A DNA stretch of 64,000 bases from assembly GCF_049727805.1 (NCBI RefSeq), contig NZ_JBCNYA010000015.1, forward strand, positions 1 through 64,000, in the 5' to 3' direction. How positions within the stretch are numbered: position 1 is the stretch's first letter; each line of letters opens with the position of its first letter. Shown here in pieces: positions 50,822 through 59,046 of this stretch. The position numbers and the translations under genes are program-made. Under the pieces are notes generated by a model, which was not told the origin of the DNA, ran no database searches, and saw only the letters and a program-made list of their open reading frames with translations. Origin of the DNA: Frateuria_A sp049727805 (lineage in GTDB: Bacteria; Pseudomonadota; Gammaproteobacteria; Xanthomonadales; Rhodanobacteraceae).

Positions 50822-51967
50822 ATGAAACGTAAGGGCTTGTATTTTCTTATTGCCTTGGCCCTGGGCGGCGTAGGTGCCGTTCACGCGCAGGACAATACTG
50901 CCGATGCCGCCGGTGCCGCCGCCGCCACGTCCAGCACGGGCGATTATGACGGCCGTTGGTATATCGCCCCCACCCTTGGCGGTTACTACAACGACACCGA
51001 TCGCAACACCAACAGCCGCCAGTTCTATTACGGCCTGGGCGTTGGTCGTTTCGTCGCTCCGAACGCCTCCATCGACCTGTTCTTCGACCGCACCAAGCGC
51101 AACCGTGATACCGCGGTGGGCGGCGGCAACTGGGCGAACAACAACGTCGGCGTCGCCGCGCGCTTTTACGCTGGCGACTGGAATGCCTGGCGTCCGTACG
51201 TGCTCGCCGGCGTGATGGGCAGCTACCACCTGAACTCGGGCGACCATGGCTGGTCGCCGGCCGCCGAACTGGGCGTGGGCGTGTCCAAGACCGTCGCCGA
51301 GAGCTCGGACATCCGCATCGAGACCGGCTACCGCTATGACTTCGACGACAAGAGCCAGCCTGCGGAAGACGGCTACGGCGACTGGTTCCTGGGCTTCAGC
51401 ATCGTGTCGCGTTTCGGTGAGCCTGCCGCTGCCCCGCAGCCGGCCGCCGCTCCGCCGCCGGCTCCGGTCAACGACTGCTCCACCCAGGACGCCGACAACG
51501 ACGGCGTGAACGACTGCGACGACAAGTGCCCGGCCACTGCCGCCGGCACCATCGTCGGTCCGGATGGCTGCCCGCAGAAGGTCGTGATCGACCTGCGCGG
51601 CGTGAACTTCAAGTTCGATTATCCGAAGAAGGGCCACGTCGACGCCAGCGAGATCAGCAAGTCGCTGGCCGAGCCGAGCTCCGACTCGGTGGCGATCCTC
51701 GACCAGGCCGTCGACACCCTGCAGCGTTATCCGCAGGTGCACGTGACCGTCGCCGGCTACACCGACTCGGTGGGCACCGACGCCTACAACCAGTCGCTGT
51801 CCGAGCGTCGCGCTAAGATCGTGTACGACTACCTGACCTCGCATGGCATCGATGCCAGCCGCCTGGAAGGCCCGATCGGCCATGGTGAGGCCGACCCGAT
51901 CGACAGCAACGACACCGACTCGGGCCGCGCGCGCAACCGCCGCACGGAACTGCAGGTCCAGCAGTAA
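50822..51967 (+). CDS. OmpA-family outer membrane porin with peptidoglycan-binding domain
   Basis: A 381-residue outer-membrane protein. The signal peptide ends VGAVHAQ (residue 23). An eight-strand beta-barrel (about 40-200) is followed by a Pro/Ala hinge (AAAPQPAAAPPPAP), a thrombospondin type-3 calcium-binding segment DADNDGVNDCDDKCP, and an OmpA C-terminal domain. That domain has GYTDSVGTDAYNQSLSERRA, with the peptidoglycan-contacting Asp and Arg. It links the outer membrane to the cell wall. The gene has its own promoter and a perfect terminator. Confidence 0.95.
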   Translation: MKRKGLYFLIALALGGVGAVHAQDNTADAAGAAAATSSTGDYDGRWYIAPTLGGYYNDTDRNTNSRQFYYGLGVGRFVAPNASIDLFFDRTKRNRDTAVGGGNWANNNVGVAARFYAGDWNAWRPYVLAGVMGSYHLNSGDHGWSPAAELGVGVSKTVAESSDIRIETGYRYDFDDKSQPAEDGYGDWFLGFSIVSRFGEPAAAPQPAAAPPPAPVNDCSTQDADNDGVNDCDDKCPATAAGTIVGPDGCPQKVVIDLRGVNFKFDYPKKGHVDASEISKSLAEPSSDSVAILDQAVDTLQRYPQVHVTVAGYTDSVGTDAYNQSLSERRAKIVYDYLTSHGIDASRLEGPIGHGEADPIDSNDTDSGRARNRRTELQVQQ

Positions 51968-51988
51968 CAGGACTGCACACGCAACAGG

Positions 51989-52019
51989 AAAAGCCCGGCT
52001 TCGGCCGGGCTTTTCTTTT
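51989..52019 (+). terminator. Intrinsic terminator of the OmpA-family gene
   Basis: AAAAGCCCGGC-TTCG-GCCGGGCTTTT followed by CTTTTG, 22 bases past the stop. It may act on either strand. Confidence 0.92.
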
Positions 52020-52121
52020 GCCTCGCCTGCAGGTTGCCGGTCGCCTGCGAATGCCGCCTGCGCCGGGCATGAAGCCATCATCCTTGCGACCGCTCCCGCG
52101 GCGCCGATACGCTTGCCCCGG

Positions 52122-52874
52122 ATGTCCCGCATTCCACGCCCACCCCTATCAGCCGGTGTCCCACGCCACGGATTGGCGCGCGTGCTGTCGAAGCAGGGCG
52201 TCTGTTCGCGCAGCGAGGCCGAACGATGGATCCGCGCAGGCAGGGTCGCCCTGGAAGGAAGGGTGGTGCGCGATCCGCAGCATCCCGTGCGCGCAGGGCA
52301 GGGCGGCATCACCGTCGACGGCCAGCCACTCGGCGTTGCGCAATCGTTCTATGTGATGTTCAACAAGCCGCGCGGCCTGGTGGTCAGCGCGGCGGACGAG
52401 CATGGCCGCGCCACCGTTTACGATGCGCTTGCCGCCGCCGGGCTGCCCTGGCTCGGTCCGGTCGGCCGGCTGGACAAGGCCAGCGAGGGCCTGCTGCTGT
52501 TGAGCAACGACACCCTTTGGGCTGCCGGCATCACCGATCCCGCCATGCACTGCGACAAGACCTACCACGTGCAGGTCGATTGCATTCCGGAAGAGGCGTT
52601 GCTGGAGCGGTTGCGCGCGGGCGTGATCGACCAGGGCGAGCGGCTCGCCGCGCGCCGGGTCGTTCCGCTGCGCGCCGGCGGGAAGAACGCCTGGCTGGAG
52701 ATCGTGCTGGACGAGGGGCGCAACCGGCACATTCGTCGCCTGCTCGCTGCCCACGGAATTGGCGTGCTGCGGCTGGTCCGCGTGGCGATCGGCCCGCTTG
52801 TGCTGGGAGACCTGCCCAAGGGGCAGTGGCGGCACCTGACGGAAGACGAGGTCGTCGCGCTCAGGCGACGCTGA
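52122..52874 (+). CDS. RsuA/RluB-family pseudouridine synthase
   Basis: A 250-residue pseudouridine synthase with an N-terminal S4 RNA-binding domain (GLARVLSKQGVCSRSEAERW, about residues 17-75) and a catalytic domain with Asp118 in GRLDKASEGLLLLS and the C-terminal EGRNRHIRRLL. These modify rRNA; the target (16S or 23S) is not deducible. ATG 52122 gives the natural start. The last 14 bases overlap the convergent LysR gene. Confidence 0.88.
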   Translation: MSRIPRPPLSAGVPRHGLARVLSKQGVCSRSEAERWIRAGRVALEGRVVRDPQHPVRAGQGGITVDGQPLGVAQSFYVMFNKPRGLVVSAADEHGRATVYDALAAAGLPWLGPVGRLDKASEGLLLLSNDTLWAAGITDPAMHCDKTYHVQVDCIPEEALLERLRAGVIDQGERLAARRVVPLRAGGKNAWLEIVLDEGRNRHIRRLLAAHGIGVLRLVRVAIGPLVLGDLPKGQWRHLTEDEVVALRRR

Positions 52875-53748
52875 GCGCCATGCCCTCACGCGTCCGCAGC
52901 AGATGCAGCAGCGTTTCCGCAGCGGATGGCAGCGTGACCGCCGGGTCGCGCACGGCGTAGATGGCATTGGAGCAACGCCGTCCCGGCCAGCGCAGCAGGG
53001 CGAGCTTGGCGTCGGCGACGGCTGCCGCGGCGCAGTCTGCCGGCACGATCGACAGCCCCCGCCCATCCGCCACCCATTCGAGCACTTCTTCCAGTTCCTC
53101 GAAGTGCGCCGTGCATCGCAGGATGGGCGTGGCCGTGCCGCTTACCTGTGCGAACCAGGTGGCGAACACGTAGTCGCTCTCGTCGTAGGTGACGAAGGAT
53201 TGCGCGGGCAGTTGCTCCAGCGGGGAGGGATTCACGCCGGCGGGCGCGACAAGGACCAGTTCCTCCTCGGTAATGACCTCGCACGCGAGCGACCCGGACG
53301 GCTGCGGGCAATGCACGAAGCCAAGGTCCGCGGTGCCGTCCGCGACGCTGCGCATTACTTGCGGAGCCGCCGGGTAATGCATGCGCAGCGCCACCTCCGC
53401 GAGCGGGCCGTCACGGAACATCGGAAGCAGCACGTAGCGGCCGAAGCCGCTGACGGCGGCGATGCGCAGCAGCGTGTCTCTGTCTGCCGGATCGTCCAGT
53501 TCATCGAGCACACGCGACCAGTCGCGATGCATGTCGCGGCAGAAGTCGAGCAATCGCTTGCCGCGTGCATTGGGCACGAGGCGGCCCACACCACGGTCGA
53601 ACAAGGTCGTGCCGAGGCGTTCCTCCAGCCGCTTGAGCTGGTAGCTCACCGCCTGCTCGGTGCGGTGCATGACCGCGGCGGCCGCGCGCAGGCTGCCCGT
53701 CTCGCAGACGGCGCGGAAAGCGGGAAGGTAGCGCAGTTCCAGGTTCAC
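52861..53748 (-). CDS. LysR-type transcriptional regulator
   Basis: A 295-residue regulator. The helix-turn-helix is residues 5-63 (RYLPAFRAVCETGSLRAAAAVMHRTEQAVSYQLKRLE). The effector-binding domain starts at about residue 90 (LLRIAAVSGFGRYVLLP). The start is a GTG at 53748. It is divergent from the exported-protein gene at 53854 with a 105-base intergenic space, the standard arrangement for a LysR regulator controlling its neighbour. It ends by overlapping the RsuA-family gene by 14 bases. Confidence 0.92.
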   Translation of the reverse strand: MNLELRYLPAFRAVCETGSLRAAAAVMHRTEQAVSYQLKRLEERLGTTLFDRGVGRLVPNARGKRLLDFCRDMHRDWSRVLDELDDPADRDTLLRIAAVSGFGRYVLLPMFRDGPLAEVALRMHYPAAPQVMRSVADGTADLGFVHCPQPSGSLACEVITEEELVLVAPAGVNPSPLEQLPAQSFVTYDESDYVFATWFAQVSGTATPILRCTAHFEELEEVLEWVADGRGLSIVPADCAAAAVADAKLALLRWPGRRCSNAIYAVRDPAVTLPSAAETLLHLLRTREGMALSVA

Positions 53749-53853
53749 GACGTCGCCTCAAAACGTTTTTCGCGGGCGTCAAAAAGATTCGCATGGCCGC
53801 CGGTGAGGGACAAGCCGACACTGCAGCCATCATGCTTTTCAACGGAGCTTGCC
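53749..53853. promoter_or_regulatory. Divergent control region between LysR gene and exported-protein gene
   Basis: AAAACGTTTT at 53760-53769 is a perfect 10-base palindrome next to the LysR start. No full T-N11-A box is obvious. The region should contain both promoters. Confidence 0.35.
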
Positions 53854-54606
53854 ATGCCGATTCGCCATTCCGTTCGACGGGGACTGCTGGCCCTGGCGCT
53901 GTTGTCCGCCGCCTCTTCGCTTGCCGCCAAGGAGGGAGGCGCGGCGCACTTCTATTTCTACCGCCCCATGGCCGGCATGCAGCAGGCTTTCGAACAGGGT
54001 TACCGCCGGCACCTGGATTGGCATCGGCAGCATCGCGATCCACTCGTCTGGTACGGCTGGACCATTGTCGATGGACCCCGTGCCGGCCAGTTCGTGGACG
54101 CCAGCGTGGGACGGCCCTTCGCCGCGTTCGACCACCGGGTGGATCCGGCTGGCGACGCGACCGATGCGGAGGCGAACGTACTGCCGCTTGCCACTCCGCT
54201 GGCGCGGCCCACCTACGCGCTGCTGCCCGGACTGGGCACCGGCACGCCGCTGGAGCAGGGCACGCCAGCCGCGACGGTCCAGGTAACCGTGTTCCACCTG
54301 CGCCCCGGAGCCGAGGCGCGCTTCGAACGCGCGGTGCGCGCGACGCGCCACCCACTGGCATCGTCGCCCGGCGCGCCGGTGCACACCTGGTACCGGCTGG
54401 TTGCCGGCGGCGAGACCCCGCAATACATGTTGATGGTTTCGCGCGAGGACTGGGCCAGCTTCGATCGCTTCGACCTCGACGTTGCCGGCTTGCTGGCGGG
54501 CAACGATGCCGCGCTGGCGGACTATGCCTCGGCCGTGCGCTCGGCGGAGACCGAAACGTGGCGCTATCGCCCCGAACTGAGCCTGTTCCCTCCAGGGAAC
54601 AAATGA
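53854..54606 (+). CDS. Exported protein of unknown function beside a LysR regulator
   Basis: A 250-residue secreted protein. The signal peptide ends SSLAAKE (residue 25). Two stretches look like repeated ferredoxin-like halves (AAHFYFYRPMAGMQQAFEQG and VTVFHLRPGAEARFERAVRA), each followed by a tryptophan/tyrosine-rich strand (LVWYGWTIVDG, HTWYRLVAGG), suggesting a duplicated dimeric alpha/beta-barrel-like fold. No family is recognised. GGAGCTTGCC precedes ATG 53854. Its likely regulator is the divergent LysR gene. Confidence 0.75.
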   Translation: MPIRHSVRRGLLALALLSAASSLAAKEGGAAHFYFYRPMAGMQQAFEQGYRRHLDWHRQHRDPLVWYGWTIVDGPRAGQFVDASVGRPFAAFDHRVDPAGDATDAEANVLPLATPLARPTYALLPGLGTGTPLEQGTPAATVQVTVFHLRPGAEARFERAVRATRHPLASSPGAPVHTWYRLVAGGETPQYMLMVSREDWASFDRFDLDVAGLLAGNDAALADYASAVRSAETETWRYRPELSLFPPGNK

Positions 54607-54676
54607 GGACGACGTGCCGGGCGTGCGCGCCTGGCCCTGCGGCCAAACGGCGGCAGGGCCGGCGGACGGGGCCTGC

Positions 54677-55873
54677 TCAGCCGATCACGCCAAGCTGCTT
54701 GCCGATCTTGGTGAACGCGGCGATCGCGCGGTCCAGGTGCTCGCGGGTATGCGCCGCGCTCATCTGCGTGCGGATGCGCGCCTGGCCCTGCGGCACCACC
54801 GGATAGAAGAAGCCGGTGACGTAGATACCTTCCTCCAGCAATGCGGCGGCCATCGCCTGCGCCTTGGGCGCGTCGTAGATCATCACCGGCACGATCGGGT
54901 GCACGCCCGGCTTGATGTCGAAACCGGCTTCAGTCATCGCCTTGCGGAAGTAGGCGGTGTTGTCCTGCACCCGCGTGCGCAGCTCGCCAGCCGAGACCAG
55001 CATGTCGACTACCTTGATCGCGGCGGCCACCACATGTGGCGGCAGCGAGTTGGAGAACAGATAGGGCCGCGAGCGCTGGCGCAGCAGCTCGATCACTTCC
55101 TTAGGGCCCGTGGTGAAGCCGCCCAGTGCGCCGCCCAGCGCCTTGCCCAACGTCCCGGTGAAGAGGTCGATCTGGTCCATCACGCCATGCACCTCGGCCG
55201 AACCGCGGCCGGTGGCGCCGAGGAAGCCGGTCGCGTGGCATTCGTCGATGTGCACCATCGCGTTGTATTTCTTCGCCAAGGCGGTGATCCGGTCCAGCGG
55301 CGCGATGAAGCCGTCCATGGAGAACGAGCCGTCGCTGGTGATCAGCTTGGTGCGCGCGCCGGCGGCGTCGGCCGCCTGCAACTGCTTTTCCAGGTCCGCC
55401 ATGTCGCAGTTGGCGTAGCGGAAACGCTTGGCCTTGCACAGGCGGATGCCGTCGATGATCGAGGCGTGGTTGAGCGCATCGGAAATGATCGCGTCCTCCT
55501 CGCCCAGCAGCGGCTCGTACAGGCCGCCGTTGGCGTCGAAGCAGGCGGCGTAGAGGATGGTGTCCTCGGTGCCGAAGAATGCGGCGATCTTCGCCTCGAG
55601 CTGCTTGTGCAGGTCCTGCGTGCCGCAGATGAAGCGCACCGAGGCCATGCCGAAGCCGTGCGTGTCCAGCGCGTGCTTGGCGGCGGCGATCACGTCCGGG
55701 TGGTCGGCCAGCCCCAGGTAGTTGTTGGCGCAGAAGTTGAGCACCTTGCGGCCGTTGGCCAGCTCGATCTCCGCGGACTGCGGCGAGACGATGATGCGCT
55801 CGCCCTTGAACAGGCCCTGCTCGCGGATGGACTCCAGTTCGGCGGCGTAGCGGTCGCGGGCGGTGTAGGTCAC
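54677..55873 (-). CDS. kbl: 2-amino-3-ketobutyrate coenzyme A ligase
   Basis: A 398-residue PLP enzyme, length equal to E. coli Kbl. It converts 2-amino-3-ketobutyrate and CoA to glycine and acetyl-CoA. The PLP region has HIDECHATGFLGATGRG, GTLGKALGGALGG (PLP-binding Lys) and FCANNYLGLADHP at the start. It uses a GTG start at 55873, with GGAGACCCACC upstream. It lies 124 bases after tdh on the same strand, forming the threonine degradation pair. Confidence 0.96.
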   Translation of the reverse strand: MTYTARDRYAAELESIREQGLFKGERIIVSPQSAEIELANGRKVLNFCANNYLGLADHPDVIAAAKHALDTHGFGMASVRFICGTQDLHKQLEAKIAAFFGTEDTILYAACFDANGGLYEPLLGEEDAIISDALNHASIIDGIRLCKAKRFRYANCDMADLEKQLQAADAAGARTKLITSDGSFSMDGFIAPLDRITALAKKYNAMVHIDECHATGFLGATGRGSAEVHGVMDQIDLFTGTLGKALGGALGGFTTGPKEVIELLRQRSRPYLFSNSLPPHVVAAAIKVVDMLVSAGELRTRVQDNTAYFRKAMTEAGFDIKPGVHPIVPVMIYDAPKAQAMAAALLEEGIYVTGFFYPVVPQGQARIRTQMSAAHTREHLDRAIAAFTKIGKQLGVIG

Positions 55874-55997
55874 GGTGGGTCTCCAGTCTCGAATGCGGCG
55901 GCAAGGGCGAAGTGCGCCGGCCCGGACATCACATCCTGGACAGGCGAGAACGACATCCGGCAAAAAGGCGGTTGGTGGCGCGGATGGCAGCCCTGGC

Positions 55998-57032
55998 TCA
56001 GGTCCAGGAGCAGACCACCTTGCCGCACTGGCCGGCGTCCATCAGGTCGAAGCCCCTCTGGAAATCGTCGATGGCGATCTGGTGGGTCAGTACCTTCTGC
56101 AGCGGGAAGCCCGTCAGCACCATCTGGGTCATCTTGTACCAGGTCTCGTACATGCGCCGGCCGTAGATGCCCTGCAGGGTGAGCCCCTTGAAGATCACCT
56201 TGTCCCAGTCGATACCCGCGCCCTTGGGCTGGATACCCAGCAGGGCGATCTTGCCGCCGTGGTACATCACGTCGAGCATGTCGTTGAAGGCGCGCGGGTT
56301 GCCGCTCATTTCCAGGCCCACGTCGAAGCCTTCCATGTGCAGGTCCTTGACCACCTCGCGCAGCGACTGGTTGGCCACGTTGACCACGCGGGTGGCGCCC
56401 ATGTCGGCGGCCAGTTTCAGGCGGTAGTCGTTGACGTCGGTGACCACTACGTTGCGTGCGCCCACGTGCTTGGCGATGCCTGCGGCGATGATGCCGATCG
56501 GGCCGGCGCCGGTGATCAGCACGTCCTCGCCGATCAGGTCGAACTCGAGCGCGCAGTGCGCGGCGTTGCCGTAGGGATCGAAGAAGGCGGCCAGCTCCGA
56601 TGGGATCTGGTCGGGAATCGGCCAGAGATTGGAGGCCGGCACCGCAACGAACTCGGCGAAGGCGCCATTGCGGTTGACGCCGATGCCCACCGTGTTGGGG
56701 CACAGGTGCTGGCGGCCGGCGCGGCAGTTGCGGCAGTGCCCGCAGACGATGTGGCCCTCGGCCGAGACGCGGTCGCCCACCTTGTAGCCGGTCACCGCGC
56801 TGCCGAGTTCGGCGATGCGGCCGACGAACTCGTGGCCGATGGTCAGGCCCTGCGGGATCGTGCGCTGGGACCATTCGTCCCACTTGTAGATGTGCAGGTC
56901 GGTGCCGCAGATGGCGGTCTTCTCGACCTTGATCAACACCTCGTTGGGGCCGATCTGCGGAACCGGCACCTCTTCCATCCAGATGCCCTGTTCGGGCTTG
57001 CGCTTGACCAGGGCTTTCATCGTCTGCGGCAT
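55998..57032 (-). CDS. tdh: L-threonine 3-dehydrogenase
   Basis: A 344-residue zinc-dependent MDR dehydrogenase. It oxidises threonine to 2-amino-3-ketobutyrate with NAD. The catalytic zinc Cys is in KTAICGTDLH, the His/Glu in IGHEFVG, the structural zinc cluster in CGHCRNCRAGRQHLC, and the NAD site in ITGAGPIGIIAAG. The product is unstable and passes to Kbl, encoded 124 bases downstream. ATG 57032 or 57020 may be used. A TATAAT -10 lies 45 bases upstream. Confidence 0.97.
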   Translation of the reverse strand: MPQTMKALVKRKPEQGIWMEEVPVPQIGPNEVLIKVEKTAICGTDLHIYKWDEWSQRTIPQGLTIGHEFVGRIAELGSAVTGYKVGDRVSAEGHIVCGHCRNCRAGRQHLCPNTVGIGVNRNGAFAEFVAVPASNLWPIPDQIPSELAAFFDPYGNAAHCALEFDLIGEDVLITGAGPIGIIAAGIAKHVGARNVVVTDVNDYRLKLAADMGATRVVNVANQSLREVVKDLHMEGFDVGLEMSGNPRAFNDMLDVMYHGGKIALLGIQPKGAGIDWDKVIFKGLTLQGIYGRRMYETWYKMTQMVLTGFPLQKVLTHQIAIDDFQRGFDLMDAGQCGKVVCSWT

Positions 57033-57076
57033 GGGACACCATCGTCTGGCCCGCGAAGGCGGGCGGGGAAGACGAT

Positions 57077-57082
57077 GATTAT
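57077..57082 (-). promoter_or_regulatory. -10 (TATAAT) of the tdh-kbl operon
   Basis: A perfect TATAAT on the minus strand, 45 bases before ATG 57032. A TTGCAC lies 20 bases further up, longer than the usual spacing. Confidence 0.55.
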
Positions 57083-57110
57083 AGGGCCGCCGCGAAGCCG
57101 GCCGTGCAAC

Positions 57111-57362
57111 TCAGCCGAGCGAGCGCCAGACGATCGAGAAGGCCAGGCTGATGAGGACGCACACCGTCAGCCAGAAGCCGAAGTTGTTCTTGTCCCAGAT
57201 CGGCTTGCGGCTCGCCTCTGGCTCCTCCTGCGCGGGGCGCAGGGGAACGGGCTGGGCCGCCGGACGGACGCTGGCTGCGGGCGCGGCAGCGCCTGGACGA
57301 TGACTGATGACAGCCCCGTGCCCACCTTCCTGGTCGTGTTCCGCGTCGATTCGGTGCGCCAT
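57111..57362 (-). CDS. Small tail-anchored membrane protein of unknown function
   Basis: An 83-residue protein with a soluble N-terminal half rich in Pro/Ala (AAPAASVRPAAQPVPLRPA) and a single membrane helix near the end (FGFWLTVCVLISLAFSIVW). No family is recognised. A TAGAAT -10 ends only seven bases before ATG 57362, so the message may be leaderless. It lies upstream of tdh; TATAAT of tdh is between them. Confidence 0.65.
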   Translation of the reverse strand: MAHRIDAEHDQEGGHGAVISHRPGAAAPAASVRPAAQPVPLRPAQEEPEASRKPIWDKNNFGFWLTVCVLISLAFSIVWRSLG

Positions 57363-57369
57363 GGCGTGA

Positions 57370-57518
57370 ATTCTATGTGTCGCCGTATGTCGATGGTGCG
57401 CCCCCGCAGGTGCGCAGGCAAGCCGCTGGCGGGCAAGGCACCCCCGAGAACGTGATCCACTTCACTCGAAGAAGCTTTTCCACGCCGCGGTGGAGTCCCT
57501 GCGCGCGCCACCTACAAT
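57370..57518. promoter_or_regulatory. Divergent -10 elements for two apparently leaderless genes
   Basis: TAGAAT (minus, 57375-57370) ends seven bases before ATG 57362. TACAAT (plus, 57513-57518) ends six bases before ATG 57525 of miaA. In both cases the expected start of transcription falls on the start codon. No ribosome sites are present before either gene. Confidence 0.55.
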
Positions 57519-57524
57519 GCGCCG

Positions 57525-58463
57525 ATGCCTGCCGATGCGCGCCCGCCTGCCGTATTCCTGATGGGCCCGACCGCATCGGGCAAGACCGCGCTGGCCTGTG
57601 CGCTGCGCGAGCGCTTTGCGGTGGAACTGGTGAGCGTGGACTCGGCGCTGGTCTATCGCGGGCTGGACATCGGCGCCGCCAAACCCGATGCCGCCACGCT
57701 GGCGCGACACCCGCACGCGCTGCTGGACCTGCGCGATCCGGCCGAGCCTTACTCGGCGGCCGACTTCCGCGCCGATGCGCTGGCCGCCATGGCGCGCATC
57801 CAGGCACAGGGCCGCGTGCCGCTGCTGGTCGGCGGCACCGGGCTGTATTTCCGTGCGCTGCAGCGTGGACTTTCGGCATTGCCCGATGCGGCACCCGGAA
57901 TCCGCGCGCGCCTGGCCGGCGAGGCGGCCGTGCATGGCTGGCCCGCATTGCATGCGCGGCTGGCCACGCTGGATCCGGTCGCCGCGGCGCGCATCGGTCC
58001 CAACGACGCCCAGCGCCTGCAGCGCGCGCTGGAAGTGATCGAGCTGACCGGCCGGCCGCTTTCCGGTCAGCAGACCGGCGGCAGCGGCGAGCGTTTTCCC
58101 TGGCGCGTGCTCAAGCTGGCGCTGCTGCCGGCCGACCGCGGCGAACTGCATGCCCGCATCGAGCAACGCTTCGACGCCATGCTGGCGGCGGGCTTCCTGG
58201 ACGAGGTGCGTGCGCTGCGCGCGCGCGGTGACCTGGATCCGGGCCTGCCGGCGCTGCGCGCGGTCGGTTACCGCCAGGCCTGGGAGCACCTGGACGGCAT
58301 CACCGATACGGCGACCTTCCGCGACAAGGGCATCTTCGCCACCCGCCAGCTGGCCAAGCGGCAGATCACCTGGCTGCGCGCGGAACTGGACGCGCGCGTG
58401 CTCGATCCGGACCAGGCGGACCTGCCCGGCCGTGCCTGCCGCGCGCTGGATCTGTTCCTGTAG
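57525..58463 (+). CDS. miaA: tRNA dimethylallyltransferase
   Basis: A 312-residue enzyme that adds an isopentenyl group to A37 of tRNAs reading codons starting with U. The P loop is GPTASGKT at residues 14-21, followed by SVDSALVYRGLDIGAAKP and GGTGLYFRALQRGLS, the MiaA motifs. C-terminally it has RQLAKRQITWLR. Length matches E. coli MiaA (316). ATG 57525 lies six bases past a -10 element. hfq follows 149 bases after the stop, as in most gammaproteobacteria. Confidence 0.97.
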   Translation: MPADARPPAVFLMGPTASGKTALACALRERFAVELVSVDSALVYRGLDIGAAKPDAATLARHPHALLDLRDPAEPYSAADFRADALAAMARIQAQGRVPLLVGGTGLYFRALQRGLSALPDAAPGIRARLAGEAAVHGWPALHARLATLDPVAAARIGPNDAQRLQRALEVIELTGRPLSGQQTGGSGERFPWRVLKLALLPADRGELHARIEQRFDAMLAAGFLDEVRALRARGDLDPGLPALRAVGYRQAWEHLDGITDTATFRDKGIFATRQLAKRQITWLRAELDARVLDPDQADLPGRACRALDLFL

Positions 58464-58530
58464 AGGCCGCTTCTGGCAAAAGCGGCATGCGTCGCGGTTC
58501 CCCAGCTTCCGCCCGCCATTTAAAAGCGGT

Positions 58531-58536
58531 TAATAT
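58531..58536 (+). promoter_or_regulatory. Candidate -10 (TAATAT) of hfq
   Basis: TAATAT 75 bases before ATG 58612, in the miaA-hfq gap. The leader is GC-rich and ends in GAGGGGG. Confidence 0.4.
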
Positions 58537-58611
58537 CCCCTCGACTTGGGCCGGTCGCCACGTGCGCGACTTTTCTCCGGCCCGCGCAGGTTCGCGAGGG
58601 GGTACAACAAC

Positions 58612-58881
58612 ATGTCCAAAGGGCAGTCATTGCAGGATCCGTTTCTCAACGCACTTCGCCGTGAGCGCGTTCCGGTCGCCATCTACCTGGTCAACGGCAT
58701 CAAGCTGCAGGGAACGATCGAATCGTTCGACCAGTTCGTGGTGCTGCTGCGCAACCAGGTGAGCCAGATGGTCTACAAGCACGCCATCTCCACCGTCGTA
58801 CCCAGCCGCAACGTGCGCATGGGCAACGGCCACGAAGGCCACGTCGACGCACACGCCACGTCCGCCGAGGGCGAGGACTGA
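58612..58881 (+). CDS. hfq: RNA chaperone Hfq
   Basis: An 89-residue Sm-like RNA chaperone that helps small RNAs base-pair with messages. The conserved start is SKGQSLQDPFLNALRRERV; Sm1 is NGIKLQGTIESFDQFVVLL and Sm2 is QMVYKHAISTVVPSR. The tail after residue 70 is short and acidic-histidine-rich (HVDAHATSAEGED), shorter than in E. coli. ATG 58612 was chosen from the family start over the longer frame at 58546. Confidence 0.98.
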   Translation: MSKGQSLQDPFLNALRRERVPVAIYLVNGIKLQGTIESFDQFVVLLRNQVSQMVYKHAISTVVPSRNVRMGNGHEGHVDAHATSAEGED

Positions 58882-58975
58882 CCCAGGCAAGGCGTTGCAT
58901 GCCGCCGGCGGGTTGCCTGGCCCGTCGGCGGCGGTCGCGCATGCGGCCTTGCCGTCGTGGGGGCGGCGATCGGCA

Positions 58976-58981
58976 TACAAT
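58976..58981 (+). promoter_or_regulatory. Candidate -10 (TACAAT) of hflX
   Basis: TACAAT in the 165-base gap between hfq and hflX, 65 bases before the GTG at 59047. Confidence 0.45.
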
Positions 58982-59046
58982 GCCGCCCCCGACCCCAGCC
59001 ACCGGCGCTGCGCCGACGGCATGCATCCACAGGCCACGCCAACCTA

